A stretch of 15,407 nucleotides of DNA from Candidatus Sumerlaeota bacterium (GTDB lineage Bacteria; Sumerlaeota; Sumerlaeia; MVZB01; JAJFLK01), in assembly GCA_021772735.1 (NCBI GenBank), contig JAJFLK010000527.1, forward strand, positions 1-15,407, given 5' to 3'. The notes beneath the pieces are model-generated. The model saw only the letters and a program-made list of their open reading frames with translations. It ran no database searches and was not told the DNA's origin. Position 1 is the stretch's first letter; each line of letters begins with the position of its first letter. The position numbers were made by a program, and so were the translations under genes. Positions 1-8,780 of this stretch are shown piece after piece.

Positions 1-999
1 GCTGATCACGCCGAGGTTGCCGGTCGTCGTGACGAAGATATCGCCGAACGCGGCGGCCTCGTCCATCGTGACCACCTGGATGCCTTCCATCGCGGCCTGC
101 AGCGCATTGATAGGATCAATCTCTGTGACGAAGATCGTCCCGCCCAGACCCCTGAAAGACTGCACACAGCCTTTGCCGACATCGCCGTAACCAAGGACGA
201 CGCACTTCTTGCCGGCGATCATGATATCCGTCGCGCGCTTGATACCGTCGACGAGCGATTCGCGGCAGCCGTAAAGGTTATCGAACTTGGATTTGGTCAC
301 CGAGTCGTTGTCGTTGATGGCGGGGAAGAGCAGCTTGCCCTCCTGCGCCATGTGGTAGAGCCGGTGGACACCGGTCGTGGTTTCTTCGCTCACCCCGAGC
401 ATGCCCTTGGCCATCGTGCGCCAGTATGAGGGGTCCTCGTCGAGCGTATCGTTGAGCAGCGTATCGATGACTTCGATCTCTTCGTTATCGCGGCAGATCT
501 CCGGCTTCTTGCCGGTCTTCTCGAATTCGATCTCACGCTCTCCGCCGCGATGGATGAGCAGCGTTGCGTCGCCGCCGTCGTCGACGATGATCTGCGGACC
601 GCCCTCGGCGTGTGCCAGGGCCAGTTTCGTGCAGATCCAGTATTCGGTCAGGGTCTCGCCCTTCCAGGCAAAGACAGGCACGCCGGTAACGGCGATCGCG
701 GCAGCGGCCTGATCCTGGGTCGAGTAGATGTTGCACGAGGCCCAGCGCACATCGGCGCCCAGCTCGACCAGCGTCTCAATCAACACGGCGGTCTGGATCG
801 TCATGTGAAGTGAACCGGTGATGCGCGCCCCGTCCAGGGGCTTCTTGCCTGCGTATTCCTCGCGCAGCGCCATCAGGCCGGGCATCTCCTGCTCGGCGAG
901 TTTGATTTCTTTACGGCCCCAATCGGCCAACGAAAGGTCTTTGACCTTGTATGGCAGGGTGGCGATGAGATCTTCGGTTTGAACCGGTGCGACAGACAT
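1..999 (-). CDS. ahcY: Adenosylhomocysteinase (SAH hydrolase), C-terminus cut off by window edge
   Basis: Splits S-adenosylhomocysteine into adenosine and homocysteine in the cytosol, relieving product inhibition of methyltransferases and returning homocysteine to the methionine cycle. I translated the minus strand by hand. It begins MSVAPVQTEDLIATLPYKVK and stays open for 333 residues to the window edge. Family hallmarks are the N-terminal substrate region with GSLHMTIQTAVL, the NDNDSVTKSKFDN segment that carries substrate-site Lys/Asp, and the NAD-binding GYGDVGKG loop at about residues 270-277. The ATG at 999 is preceded by AAGGAG nine bases upstream (within 1009-1014), which fixes the start. 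Full-length enzymes have roughly 430-470 residues, so about 100 or more C-terminal residues lie to the left. metK lies upstream on the same strand with a 132-base gap, and the two serve one pathway. Confidence 0.95.
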   Translation of the reverse strand, partial: MSVAPVQTEDLIATLPYKVKDLSLADWGRKEIKLAEQEMPGLMALREEYAGKKPLDGARITGSLHMTIQTAVLIETLVELGADVRWASCNIYSTQDQAAAAIAVTGVPVFAWKGETLTEYWICTKLALAHAEGGPQIIVDDGGDATLLIHRGGEREIEFEKTGKKPEICRDNEEIEVIDTLLNDTLDEDPSYWRTMAKGMLGVSEETTTGVHRLYHMAQEGKLLFPAINDNDSVTKSKFDNLYGCRESLVDGIKRATDIMIAGKKCVVLGYGDVGKGCVQSFRGLGGTIFVTEIDPINALQAAMEGIQVVTMDEAAAFGDIFVTTTGNLGVIS

Positions 1000-1036
1000 G
1001 GGTTGTGTCTCCTTGGGTCGGATATACTCGGGTCGG

Positions 1037-1066
1037 ATTATAACTTAACAATGGGCTCGGAACCAA
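1037..1066 (-). promoter_or_regulatory. Candidate sigma-70-type promoter of ahcY
   Basis: In the metK-ahcY gap the minus strand carries a perfect -10 hexamer TATAAT (1042-1037). A TTGGTT hexamer (1066-1061) lies 18 bases further upstream. Transcription would start near 1030 and give a leader of about 30 bases holding the AAGGAG ribosome site. This suggests ahcY can be transcribed independently of metK. The -35 box is weak, and the assignment rests on sequence match only. Confidence 0.45.
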
Positions 1067-1131
1067 GCTCGGCGTTGGCCGCGAGGAAGAAATACATTCT
1101 TTCCCGCAGGCCCGCAGAAGGCTCGGATCGG

Positions 1132-2292
<1,161 letters not shown>

Positions 2293-2336
2293 GGGCGTTT
2301 AAGATCCTTTCGTGGTTGCGGGTCTTGCGGCGCAAA

Positions 2337-2441
2337 TCAGGCACCGAAGGGCGACATCGGCGGGGCGGTCCCCATCGTTTGGTCGTCAAGGCCCACGCGA
2401 AGCCGGAAATCATAGCGCAGGAGCCCCGGCATTTCAGCCAA
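2337..2441 (-). CDS. Possible small protein (34 codons) upstream of metK
   Basis: A TTG-started frame on the minus strand, beginning MAEMPGLLRYDFRLRVGLDD and ending MSPFGA. It follows a perfect AAGGAG (2453-2448) with six-base spacing and stops 44 bases before the metK ATG. The codons favour G or C in the third position, as in neighbouring genes. The predicted peptide is soluble, with no membrane segment and no run of Met or Cys codons that would suggest classical attenuation of metK. I do not recognise it. The frame stays open upstream to an ATG at 2558, but the Shine-Dalgarno supports the TTG. It could be a real small protein cotranscribed with metK, or a chance open frame in GC-rich DNA. 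Confidence 0.35.
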   Translation of the reverse strand: MAEMPGLLRYDFRLRVGLDDQTMGTAPPMSPFGA

Positions 2442-2512
2442 AATGTTCTCCTTCGGGGATCGCGCTGACTGCGAAGGGCCACTGGAGCACGTGCCATGAG
2501 GGCTTATCAAGG

Positions 2513-2542
2513 TTGGCGGGCCCCGCTTTGTTCCTCTAATAT
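2513..2542 (+). promoter_or_regulatory. Candidate larB promoter
   Basis: TTGGCG (2513-2518) and TAATAT (2537-2542) are spaced by 18 bases and point toward larB. Transcription would begin near 2549, at the foot of the 2548-2570 hairpin. This is a motif match only; the -35 hexamer is imperfect. Confidence 0.3.
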
Positions 2543-2547
2543 GACGG

Positions 2548-2570
2548 CAAGCCGCCACGCGCGCGGCTTG
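2548..2570 (+). other. Stable hairpin in the larB leader
   Basis: CAAGCCGC (2548-2555) and GCGGCTTG (2563-2570) form a perfect 8-bp stem around a 7-base GC-rich loop, 23 bases upstream of the larB ATG. No T-run follows on either strand, so it does not look like an intrinsic terminator. It might influence larB mRNA stability or translation, or be a protein-binding palindrome in the metK-larB divergent region. Confidence 0.45.
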
Positions 2571-2593
2571 ATTTAGCTGCGAGCGACTTGAAT

Positions 2594-3409
2594 ATGAATC
2601 CCGATGCCCTCAAAGCTCTCCTTGAGCAAGTCCGCGATGCCACGCTGGGCACCGACGAGGCTATGGAGCGTCTGCGCTCGTTGCCGTTCGAAGACCTCGG
2701 CGATACGAAGATCGATCACCATCGGGCGTTGCGCCACGGAGCGCCCGAAGTCATTTATTGCCCGGGCAAGACTCCGGATCAGGTCGAGCGCGCGATTCGC
2801 TCCCTGATCGGCGCCGGCCAGCGGGTGCTCGCCACCCGCGCGACCGAGGAGCTTTTCCGCCATTGTAGCGCGGCCATCGATGGGCTTCGATTTCATCCGC
2901 GTTCGGGCATCATCACGAATCTCGATCTTAAGGCCGATGCGGGGCGTGGGCTGGTCATTGTCGTCTCGGCCGGCACTTCGGATATCCCGGTCGCCGAGGA
3001 GGCCGTGCTGACGGCTCGGGCGTGCGGTTCTCGGGTGCGAGAAGTGTTCGATGTCGGCGTCGCGGGCCTACATCGGCTGCTCGCGCATACCGAAGAGATT
3101 CAGCAGGCTAAAGCGTTGATTGTCTGCGCGGGGATGGAAGGAGCGCTTCCGAGCGTCGTCGGCGGGCTGGTCGCCGCGCCCGTGATCGCCGTGCCGACCT
3201 CGGTTGGGTATGGCGCGTCGTTTGGCGGGATTGCGGCATTGCTCGGCATGCTGAACTCTTGCGCTAACAATGTCACGGTCGTGAACATCGATAACGGGTT
3301 TGGCGCGGGATACGTCGCGTCTCTGATCAACCTTCAATCGGAGCAAGCCGCAGAAGAGGCAGAAGAGGATGTGGCCCGAGCCGCCGGAGGCGAGCAGGCA
3401 CACGAGTAA
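2594..3409 (+). CDS. larB: LarB: carboxylase/hydrolase of nickel-pincer nucleotide biosynthesis
   Basis: LarB carboxylates and hydrolyses nicotinic acid adenine dinucleotide to give pyridinium-3,5-biscarboxylic acid mononucleotide. This is the first step toward the nickel-pincer cofactor of lactate racemase and related isomerases. The protein has 271 residues from the ATG at 2594; an in-frame TTG at 2588 would add two. It shows the family N-terminal block DHHRALRHGAPEVIYCPGKT (41-60). The PurE-like (AIR-carboxylase) half follows: VVSAGTSDIPVAEEA (123-137), DVGVAGLHRL, VCAGMEGALPSVVGGL and PTSVGYGASFGG. C223 in LGMLNSCA matches the cysteine known in studied LarB to bind substrate. The acidic C-terminal tail (EEAEED) is not part of the fold. 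No clear Shine-Dalgarno is visible. It is convergent with the ABC ATPase, 12 bases between stops. larC, larE and larA are not in the window. Confidence 0.92.
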   Translation: MNPDALKALLEQVRDATLGTDEAMERLRSLPFEDLGDTKIDHHRALRHGAPEVIYCPGKTPDQVERAIRSLIGAGQRVLATRATEELFRHCSAAIDGLRFHPRSGIITNLDLKADAGRGLVIVVSAGTSDIPVAEEAVLTARACGSRVREVFDVGVAGLHRLLAHTEEIQQAKALIVCAGMEGALPSVVGGLVAAPVIAVPTSVGYGASFGGIAALLGMLNSCANNVTVVNIDNGFGAGYVASLINLQSEQAAEEAEEDVARAAGGEQAHE

Positions 3410-3421
3410 CACCGGCCGGCA

Positions 3422-4501
3422 TCAATCGCCGACGGCTCTGGCCTTCGCCGTGCCGGACTGAATTTCTTTCCAATAATGGCAGCGGACTTCATGGCCCTCG
3501 GCGGCGGGCGCAAGCTCTGGATCGACGGCGACGCAGTTCTCTTGCGCAAACGGACAACGCGGATGGAAGCGGCATGCCGTTGGATGGCTCGCGGGGTCCG
3601 GAACATTGCCAGGTATCGGATGGAGTCGCACCCCATCGCCGAGAGTCGTCAGATCGGGCACCGATTTCATCAGCCCTTGCGTATAGGGATGAAGCGGCGT
3701 GCGGAAGAGGTTCTTCACGTCCGCGAATTCGACAATCTGCCCGGCATACATGACGGCGACATCTTCAGCCGTCTCGGCGACAACGCCCAGGTCATGCGTG
3801 ATCATCATGATGGCCGTGCCAAACTCGCGCTGTAGATCGTTCATGAGTCGCAGGATCTGCGCCTGCACCGTCACGTCCAGCGCCGTCGTGGGTTCATCGG
3901 CGATCAGAAGCTCCGGGCTGCACGCCAGGGCCATCGCGATCATGACCCGTTGGCGCATGCCGCCGCTCATCTGATGCGGGTATTCCTTCGCCCGCTGGCG
4001 CGCTTCGGGGATGTTGACGAGCTCAAGCATGCGCACGGATTCCTCGAAGGCCTCTTTGCGCGACGCGCCTCTATGAATCCGGAAGACCTCGGAGATTTGC
4101 GAGCCGATGGTGAAGACCGGATTTAGCGAAGTCATCGGCTCTTGGAAAATCATCGAGATGACATTGCCTCGGACGCGGCGCATCTCGCGCTCGGTTTGAT
4201 CGAGCAGGTTCTTGCCGTGGAGCAGAATCTCGCCGCCGACGATCTTGCCCGGGGGATCGGGCACGAGGCGCAGGATGGAAAGCGCGGTGACGGACTTGCC
4301 GCAGCCGGATTCGCCGACGACCCCCAACGTCTCGCCCCGATGAATCTTGAACGACACCCCATCGACCGCCTTGGCGGTCTTGTCGCGCATGATGAACCAG
4401 GTCTTCAGATCGCGGACTTCGATGAACGGCGTTCTCGAATCGGCGGGCGATTCGCTTGTGGCCACCGCTGAGCCCGTTGAGGTGATGTCGGTATCGCTCA
4501 T
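3422..4501 (-). CDS. Oligopeptide/dipeptide ABC transporter ATP-binding protein (OppD/DppD type)
   Basis: Cytosolic ATPase subunit of a peptide (or nickel/peptide-class) importer. Taken from the ATG at 4501 (MSDTDITSTG), it has 359 residues. A GTG at 4573 would add 24 residues, but these do not resemble the family. Visible motifs are Walker A GESGCGKS (63-70), Q-loop Q120, signature MSGGM (178-182), Walker B LLIADEP (198-204) and H-loop H236. The C-terminal oligopeptide-transporter extension contains LFRTPLHPYTQGLM. Near the end, C310, C316, C323 and C341 are spaced Cx5Cx6Cx17C, a pattern that holds a 4Fe-4S cluster in some DppD/OppD proteins. No permease, binding protein or OppF partner is adjacent: the upstream neighbour is divergent fdhD and the downstream one is convergent larB. 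It is an orphan subunit here, and the substrate cannot be told. Confidence 0.92.
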   Translation of the reverse strand: MSDTDITSTGSAVATSESPADSRTPFIEVRDLKTWFIMRDKTAKAVDGVSFKIHRGETLGVVGESGCGKSVTALSILRLVPDPPGKIVGGEILLHGKNLLDQTEREMRRVRGNVISMIFQEPMTSLNPVFTIGSQISEVFRIHRGASRKEAFEESVRMLELVNIPEARQRAKEYPHQMSGGMRQRVMIAMALACSPELLIADEPTTALDVTVQAQILRLMNDLQREFGTAIMMITHDLGVVAETAEDVAVMYAGQIVEFADVKNLFRTPLHPYTQGLMKSVPDLTTLGDGVRLHPIPGNVPDPASHPTACRFHPRCPFAQENCVAVDPELAPAAEGHEVRCHYWKEIQSGTAKARAVGD

Positions 4502-4754
4502 CAGATTGCTATCGCCCGCCTGCCGGATAATAAACTTGCCGGGCTTTGCCTGTTCGCCCTGGTCGGCCCGCACTTCGGGGCCCGATGATTGTTCGCGGCC
4601 ACTCCAGGCAGTTCAAGCGTTTTTACTTCGCCGAGCGCTGGCGCCCGAGCTTGAACCTTGCCAGTGGCGCGCGCTTGGGGCAGTTTCCAAGGCACAGGCC
4701 GGAGCCATAGACGACCCATCGAACGCATTCTCCCCTCGCCTGCGGCATGCATTC

Positions 4755-5639
4755 ATGATGAGCAAGAAACGCCCAGACATCTCGCTGCGCGAAGTTCAGC
4801 GTCACTCCGAGGGCGCATGGAACGCTCCGGCCACGGACAGCCTGACCGTTGAGGAGCCTTTGGAGCTACTCATTGGAGACAAGCCATTGGCGGTCATCAT
4901 GCGCACCCCGGGCCTCGAGCGCGAGCTTGCCGTCGGGTTTTTGATCACCGAAGGCATCGTTAGCGAAGTCGCTCAGATCGAGAAGATCGAGGCGGTTGAA
5001 ACTGATGCTGATAGTGCGAAAGATGCCGCTTCGGGCGAAGGCAACTCGCTGCGCATCCAGCTTGCGCCGAGGGCGGGTTTCGACGCGTCCAAATTCGAGC
5101 GACACTTCTACGCTTCGTCGTCGTGCGGGATTTGCGGCAAGGCTTCGATCGAGAACGTGATGTCGCTCTCTCGCCCGATTCGCGGCCGGTGGAAGATCGC
5201 GCCCGAGATCGCTCTTGAACTGCCCGAATCTCTGGGCGAATGCCAGAAGACATTCGGAGCGACGGGTTCCTTGCACGGCGCCGCGCTGGCAAATCTCGCC
5301 GGGCAAATCGTCCACTCGGCCGAAGACGTCGGGCGTCACAACGCCGTGGATAAGATCATCGGCATGGCGGCGATGGGATCGTGCGCGTCGTCCACGCTTG
5401 CCCGATTCGATTTCGACAGCTCGATCCTCGTCGTCAGCGGGCGCATCAGTTTCGAGATCGTGCAGAAGGCGATGATGGCGGGCGTCCCGATGATCGTCGC
5501 CGTTTCCGGAGCATCCTCGCTTGCCGTCGATCTCGCCGAGGAACGCGGCATGACGCTGGCCGGATTCACCCGCGAGGGCTCGATGACGGTTTACAATGGC
5601 GCCTGGAGATTCGAAAGTGAGCCCGAGAAGGCAATATAA
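4755..5639 (+). CDS. fdhD: FdhD, sulfurtransferase activating bis-MGD molybdoenzymes
   Basis: FdhD passes sulfur from a cysteine desulfurase to the molybdenum cofactor so that formate-dehydrogenase-type enzymes become active. From the ATG at 4755 (MMSKKRPDIS) it has 294 residues, slightly longer than usual. Support comes from EEPLELLIGDKPLAVIMRTPG, the GFLITEGI block, the conserved CGIC motif (C124, C127) in SSSCGICGKASIENV, the VGRHNAVDKIIG loop, and the SGRISFEIVQKAMMAGVPMIVAVSGASSLAVDLA C-terminal core. The frame is open upstream to 4347, but that part overlaps the divergent ABC gene and has no family similarity. The second ATG at 4758 is an equally possible start; neither has a clear ribosome site. 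The stop is followed at once by the ATG of the molybdopterin oxidoreductase, so the two are surely cotranscribed. Confidence 0.93.
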   Translation: MMSKKRPDISLREVQRHSEGAWNAPATDSLTVEEPLELLIGDKPLAVIMRTPGLERELAVGFLITEGIVSEVAQIEKIEAVETDADSAKDAASGEGNSLRIQLAPRAGFDASKFERHFYASSSCGICGKASIENVMSLSRPIRGRWKIAPEIALELPESLGECQKTFGATGSLHGAALANLAGQIVHSAEDVGRHNAVDKIIGMAAMGSCASSTLARFDFDSSILVVSGRISFEIVQKAMMAGVPMIVAVSGASSLAVDLAEERGMTLAGFTREGSMTVYNGAWRFESEPEKAI

Positions 5640-7871
5640 ATGACTGAGAGCGGAGCCAATACGAACGGCAGCGGACTGAGGCGTTGGGCGCCTTTCGGCG
5701 TGCTGGCGCACGGCAAGCCGCGCCACTTCCGCGAGATGGCGCGCGTTGTCTGGGCGAACCGCGATAACCTCCCCTACGCCTGGCGGATCCTGACGCGGGG
5801 CGTCTGCGACGGTTGCTCGCTCGGGCCGCGCGGAGTTCGCGATGACGTCGCGCCGGGCGTGCATCTGTGCCTCTCGCGACTCGGCCTGCTGCGGTTGAAC
5901 ACGATGCCTCCGATGGATGTCGATGCCGTCGCCGATATCGGACGCCTGCGAGCAATGTCCAATGCCGAGCTCCAGGCGCTCGGGCGCATTCCGTACCCGA
6001 TGATCTACCGGCCGGGCGATTCCGGCTTTCGTCGGATCTCCTGGGACGAAGCGATCGATGTCGCCACCTCCGGCTTCACATCCACGTCGCCCGAGCGCAT
6101 GGGATTCTTCGGCACTTCGCGCGGGCTCGGGAACGAGGCGTATTACGTTTTCCAGAAACTCGGCCGCCTGCTCGGCTCGAACAACGTCGATCTGGCCGCA
6201 CGGCTTTGCCATGCCCCGACGGTCGATGCCCTGGCCGGCACGCTCGGAGTCTCCGCCCCGACCTGCTCGCTTTCAGATTTCATCGGCACCGATCTGCTGT
6301 TGCTATTCGGAACCGACCTGGCGAACAATCAGCCCGTATCGGTCAAATACATGCACTACGCCAAGCAGCGAGGAACGCGGATTTTCGTCATCAATCCGTA
6401 TCGCGAACCCGCGCTCGAACGCTATTGGATTCCTTCTATCGCCTCCAGTGCCCTGTTCGGCACGGCCTTGATGGATGACTTTTTCCAGGTGCGGATCGGT
6501 GGCGATCTTGCCTTTATCAACGGTGTCTTAAAGCACTTGTTGGAGATTGATGGCCTTGATACTGGCTTCATCGCCGAGCATACGACGGGCTTCGAGGAAC
6601 TGCGGCGTGAGCTTGAGGCTCAAAGCTTCGAAGACCTCGAAGAGGCCTCGGGCGTCTCGCGCCACAGGATGCTGACCTTCGCGCAGGCATACGCCGGCGC
6701 AAACACCGCCGTGCTTTGCTACAGCATGGGCATCACGCAGCATCGCAACGGCGTGGCGAACGTGCAGTCGATCGTCAACCTCGCGCTCTCGCGCGGGATG
6801 ATCGGACGGGCCAAGACGGGCATCATGCCGATCCGGGGCCACAGCGGCGTGCAGGGCGGCGGCGAGTGTGGCGTCACCCCCGGCAAGTTCCCCGGCGGGT
6901 TTGCCGTAAACGATGAGAACGCTCGCCGCTTCGAACAATGGTGGGGCGCGCCGGTCCCCTCGACGCCCGGCCTGACGACCACAGCGATGATCCACGCTGC
7001 GACTGAGGGCAAGATCGACGTGCTTTACAACATCGGCGGTAACCTGGTGGAGACCATGCCGGATCGCGATTCCATGATTGAATGCTACGGCAAGATCGGT
7101 CTTCGGATTCACCAGGATATCGTTTTCAACACCTCGACACTCTGCGAGCCCGGCGAGGCCGTCCTGGTCCTGCCGGCGCAAACGCGCTACGAGCACGCCG
7201 GCGGTATTACGTCCACGTCAACCGAGCGGCGCATTCGCTTCTCGCCTGAGATCCCGGGCCCGCGCATCGCCGAGGCGCGCGCCGAATGGGAGATCCCGGC
7301 GATGATCGGACGCAAAGCCGTCGCCGGCGGAGAGAAGCTGTTCGCCTATTCTCGCGGCACCGCCGAGATCCGCGAGGAAATGGAACGGACGATGCCCGCG
7401 TATGAAGGCGTCGCCTCGCTCAAGGAGGCCGGCGATTGGATCCAGTGGGGCGGGCCGACGCTTCTCGAAGGCGGCATTTGCGACAATATGCCCGATCGTC
7501 GCGCGCGATTCACACCGCTCAAACCCGACCCCCGGAGGCCGCCCGAGGGGATGTTCGCCCTGACCACACGGCGCGGTAAGCAGTTCAATTCCATGACCTA
7601 TGGCGAACGCGATCCGCTTACCGGCGCTCGCTCGCGCTCGGCCATCATCATTCGTGCGGTGGATGCCGAAGAACTCAGGGTTTGTGATGGCGATCGGATT
7701 CGCGTCACGAGCGAGATCGGCGCGATGGTTGGGGTCGTCCACATCGGCGACGTCCATCCGCGCACGGTCCAGGCATTCTGGCCCGAGGCGAACGTGCTCA
7801 TCGCGCAGACGTGCGATCCCATCAGCCACGTCCCGGATTACAACACATTTGTCCGAATCGAGCGAATCTGA
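5640..7871 (+). CDS. FdhF/YdeP-family molybdopterin oxidoreductase, formate-dehydrogenase-like
   Basis: A 743-residue cytoplasmic catalytic subunit of the bis-MGD oxidoreductase group closest to E. coli YdeP (about 760 residues), linked there to acid resistance, with formate-like chemistry presumed. No Tat signal is seen. The N-terminus holds CDGC (C56, C59) and another Cys at 77, but not the complete four-cysteine spacing of classical FdhF, so a 4Fe-4S cluster is doubtful. RLCHAPTVDAL places C190 at the molybdenum-ligand position, where FdhF has selenocysteine. YSMGITQHRNGVANVQSIVNLAL and PIRGHSGVQGGGECG are typical of the family. The C-terminal part (about 640-743, FALTTRRGKQFNSMTYGERDP onward) is the molybdopterin dinucleotide-binding domain. 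Its ATG directly follows the fdhD TAA. GAGAAGG at 5625-5631, eight bases before the ATG, is its ribosome site inside fdhD. No electron-transfer subunit is adjacent, and the physiological substrate is unknown. Confidence 0.9.
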   Translation: MTESGANTNGSGLRRWAPFGVLAHGKPRHFREMARVVWANRDNLPYAWRILTRGVCDGCSLGPRGVRDDVAPGVHLCLSRLGLLRLNTMPPMDVDAVADIGRLRAMSNAELQALGRIPYPMIYRPGDSGFRRISWDEAIDVATSGFTSTSPERMGFFGTSRGLGNEAYYVFQKLGRLLGSNNVDLAARLCHAPTVDALAGTLGVSAPTCSLSDFIGTDLLLLFGTDLANNQPVSVKYMHYAKQRGTRIFVINPYREPALERYWIPSIASSALFGTALMDDFFQVRIGGDLAFINGVLKHLLEIDGLDTGFIAEHTTGFEELRRELEAQSFEDLEEASGVSRHRMLTFAQAYAGANTAVLCYSMGITQHRNGVANVQSIVNLALSRGMIGRAKTGIMPIRGHSGVQGGGECGVTPGKFPGGFAVNDENARRFEQWWGAPVPSTPGLTTTAMIHAATEGKIDVLYNIGGNLVETMPDRDSMIECYGKIGLRIHQDIVFNTSTLCEPGEAVLVLPAQTRYEHAGGITSTSTERRIRFSPEIPGPRIAEARAEWEIPAMIGRKAVAGGEKLFAYSRGTAEIREEMERTMPAYEGVASLKEAGDWIQWGGPTLLEGGICDNMPDRRARFTPLKPDPRRPPEGMFALTTRRGKQFNSMTYGERDPLTGARSRSAIIIRAVDAEELRVCDGDRIRVTSEIGAMVGVVHIGDVHPRTVQAFWPEANVLIAQTCDPISHVPDYNTFVRIERI

Positions 7872-7933
7872 CGAGGCGGCGCGCCGTCCGCCATCCACCT
7901 GCGGGCGAATTCTACGAACTCGTCCGTGTCGGT

Positions 7934-8692
7934 CTAGCTGTCTCGATCGGCCTGGGTATCGACGAAGTCTTTGAGCCCCTGCTTATACTCTTTTTTGAAA
8001 TTGCAGCTTGTGTGGTTCGCGTTTGGAACGACGATGACCGGAACGTCAGGTCGGACTTTCTGCAACGGCCGGACGCGGTCCTCCAGGATGCTGTCGTTAT
8101 CCCCGATGAGAACCGTAAACGGCACTTCGATGGCCTTCAGTTCGTCTTCGGTAATCTTGAGCCGATACATCGCCTCATAGATGGCCGTGGCGACGGCGTC
8201 TTCGCTATCGGGCGCCTGCCAGTATTCGGTGCCCTCGACGGGCTGCACCCAGCCCATGCCGCCGACGACGCCCGACCTGACCCGATCAGGGTGATCGACC
8301 ATCATTTTCATCGTGATCATGCCGCCCATCGAATAACCCATGACATGCGCCGATTCGATCTCCAGGTGGTCGAGCAAACGGACGGCGTCATCAACCATGG
8401 CCTCGCCGTAGGCTTCCCTGTTCTCCGGCTTGTCGCTTTTGCCGTGGCCGCGGTTGTCGAGGGCGATGACCTGATAGTCCTTCTTCAGCATCCCAAAGAC
8501 CCCCGGAATGATCCAGTTCCCGAAGTGGCTGGAGCCGTATCCGTGAATGAGGAGAACCGGCTCGCCCTCGCCTTCGACAATGTAATGGATGTTTACGCCA
8601 TCGGAATCGAACGTTGCGCTCTCAGCAAAAGCTTCTGTTGATACTGCCGCCAATATGGCAGCGACCATGCACGAAAATAGAACCCGCTTCAT
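7934..8692 (-). CDS. Exported alpha/beta hydrolase, paralogue 1
   Basis: A 252-residue alpha/beta-hydrolase (lactonase/haloperoxidase/esterase-like branch) with an apparent Sec signal peptide: MKRVLF, a hydrophobic stretch, then AFA-ES, suggesting cleavage after residue 23. The LFSC cysteine lies too early for a good lipobox. Family elements are the oxyanion-region HGYGSSHFGNW (50-60), LDNRGHGKSD, nucleophile elbow GYSMGG with Ser121, acid Asp200 in GDNDSI, and His227 in NANHTS. The start at 8692 is set by AAGGAG seven bases upstream. The in-frame ATG at 8716 would place that site inside the gene. It is the downstream copy of a tandem pair and convergent with the oxidoreductase gene (62-base gap). 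The substrate is not predictable; a periplasmic or secreted location is inferred. Confidence 0.88.
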   Translation of the reverse strand: MKRVLFSCMVAAILAAVSTEAFAESATFDSDGVNIHYIVEGEGEPVLLIHGYGSSHFGNWIIPGVFGMLKKDYQVIALDNRGHGKSDKPENREAYGEAMVDDAVRLLDHLEIESAHVMGYSMGGMITMKMMVDHPDRVRSGVVGGMGWVQPVEGTEYWQAPDSEDAVATAIYEAMYRLKITEDELKAIEVPFTVLIGDNDSILEDRVRPLQKVRPDVPVIVVPNANHTSCNFKKEYKQGLKDFVDTQADRDS

Positions 8693-8780
8693 TCTGATGC
8701 TCCTTGATGTTTTCACGCGGCCGATCTCCCGACGGCATTTATTTCGAACAAATTGACTTCCTAAATATGCCCTCGCCAGC

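Noticed and set aside
1000..1131. SAH riboswitch upstream of ahcY
   Set aside because: GC-rich GCCGAGC/CCGAGCC words are present, but they are direct repeats and do not build the SAH core; only a small hairpin forms.
2503..2511. CTTATCAAG resembling the start of a SAM-I riboswitch
   Set aside because: It lies on the plus strand, pointing to larB and away from metK, and the downstream SAM-I core elements do not follow.
4347..4754. Upstream extension of the fdhD frame
   Set aside because: It overlaps the divergent ABC ATPase gene and lacks FdhD similarity; the start is placed at 4755.
4866..6212. 448-codon minus-strand frame across fdhD and the oxidoreductase
   Set aside because: Antisense to two well-supported genes; composition is Arg/Asp/His-rich, as expected for a shadow frame.
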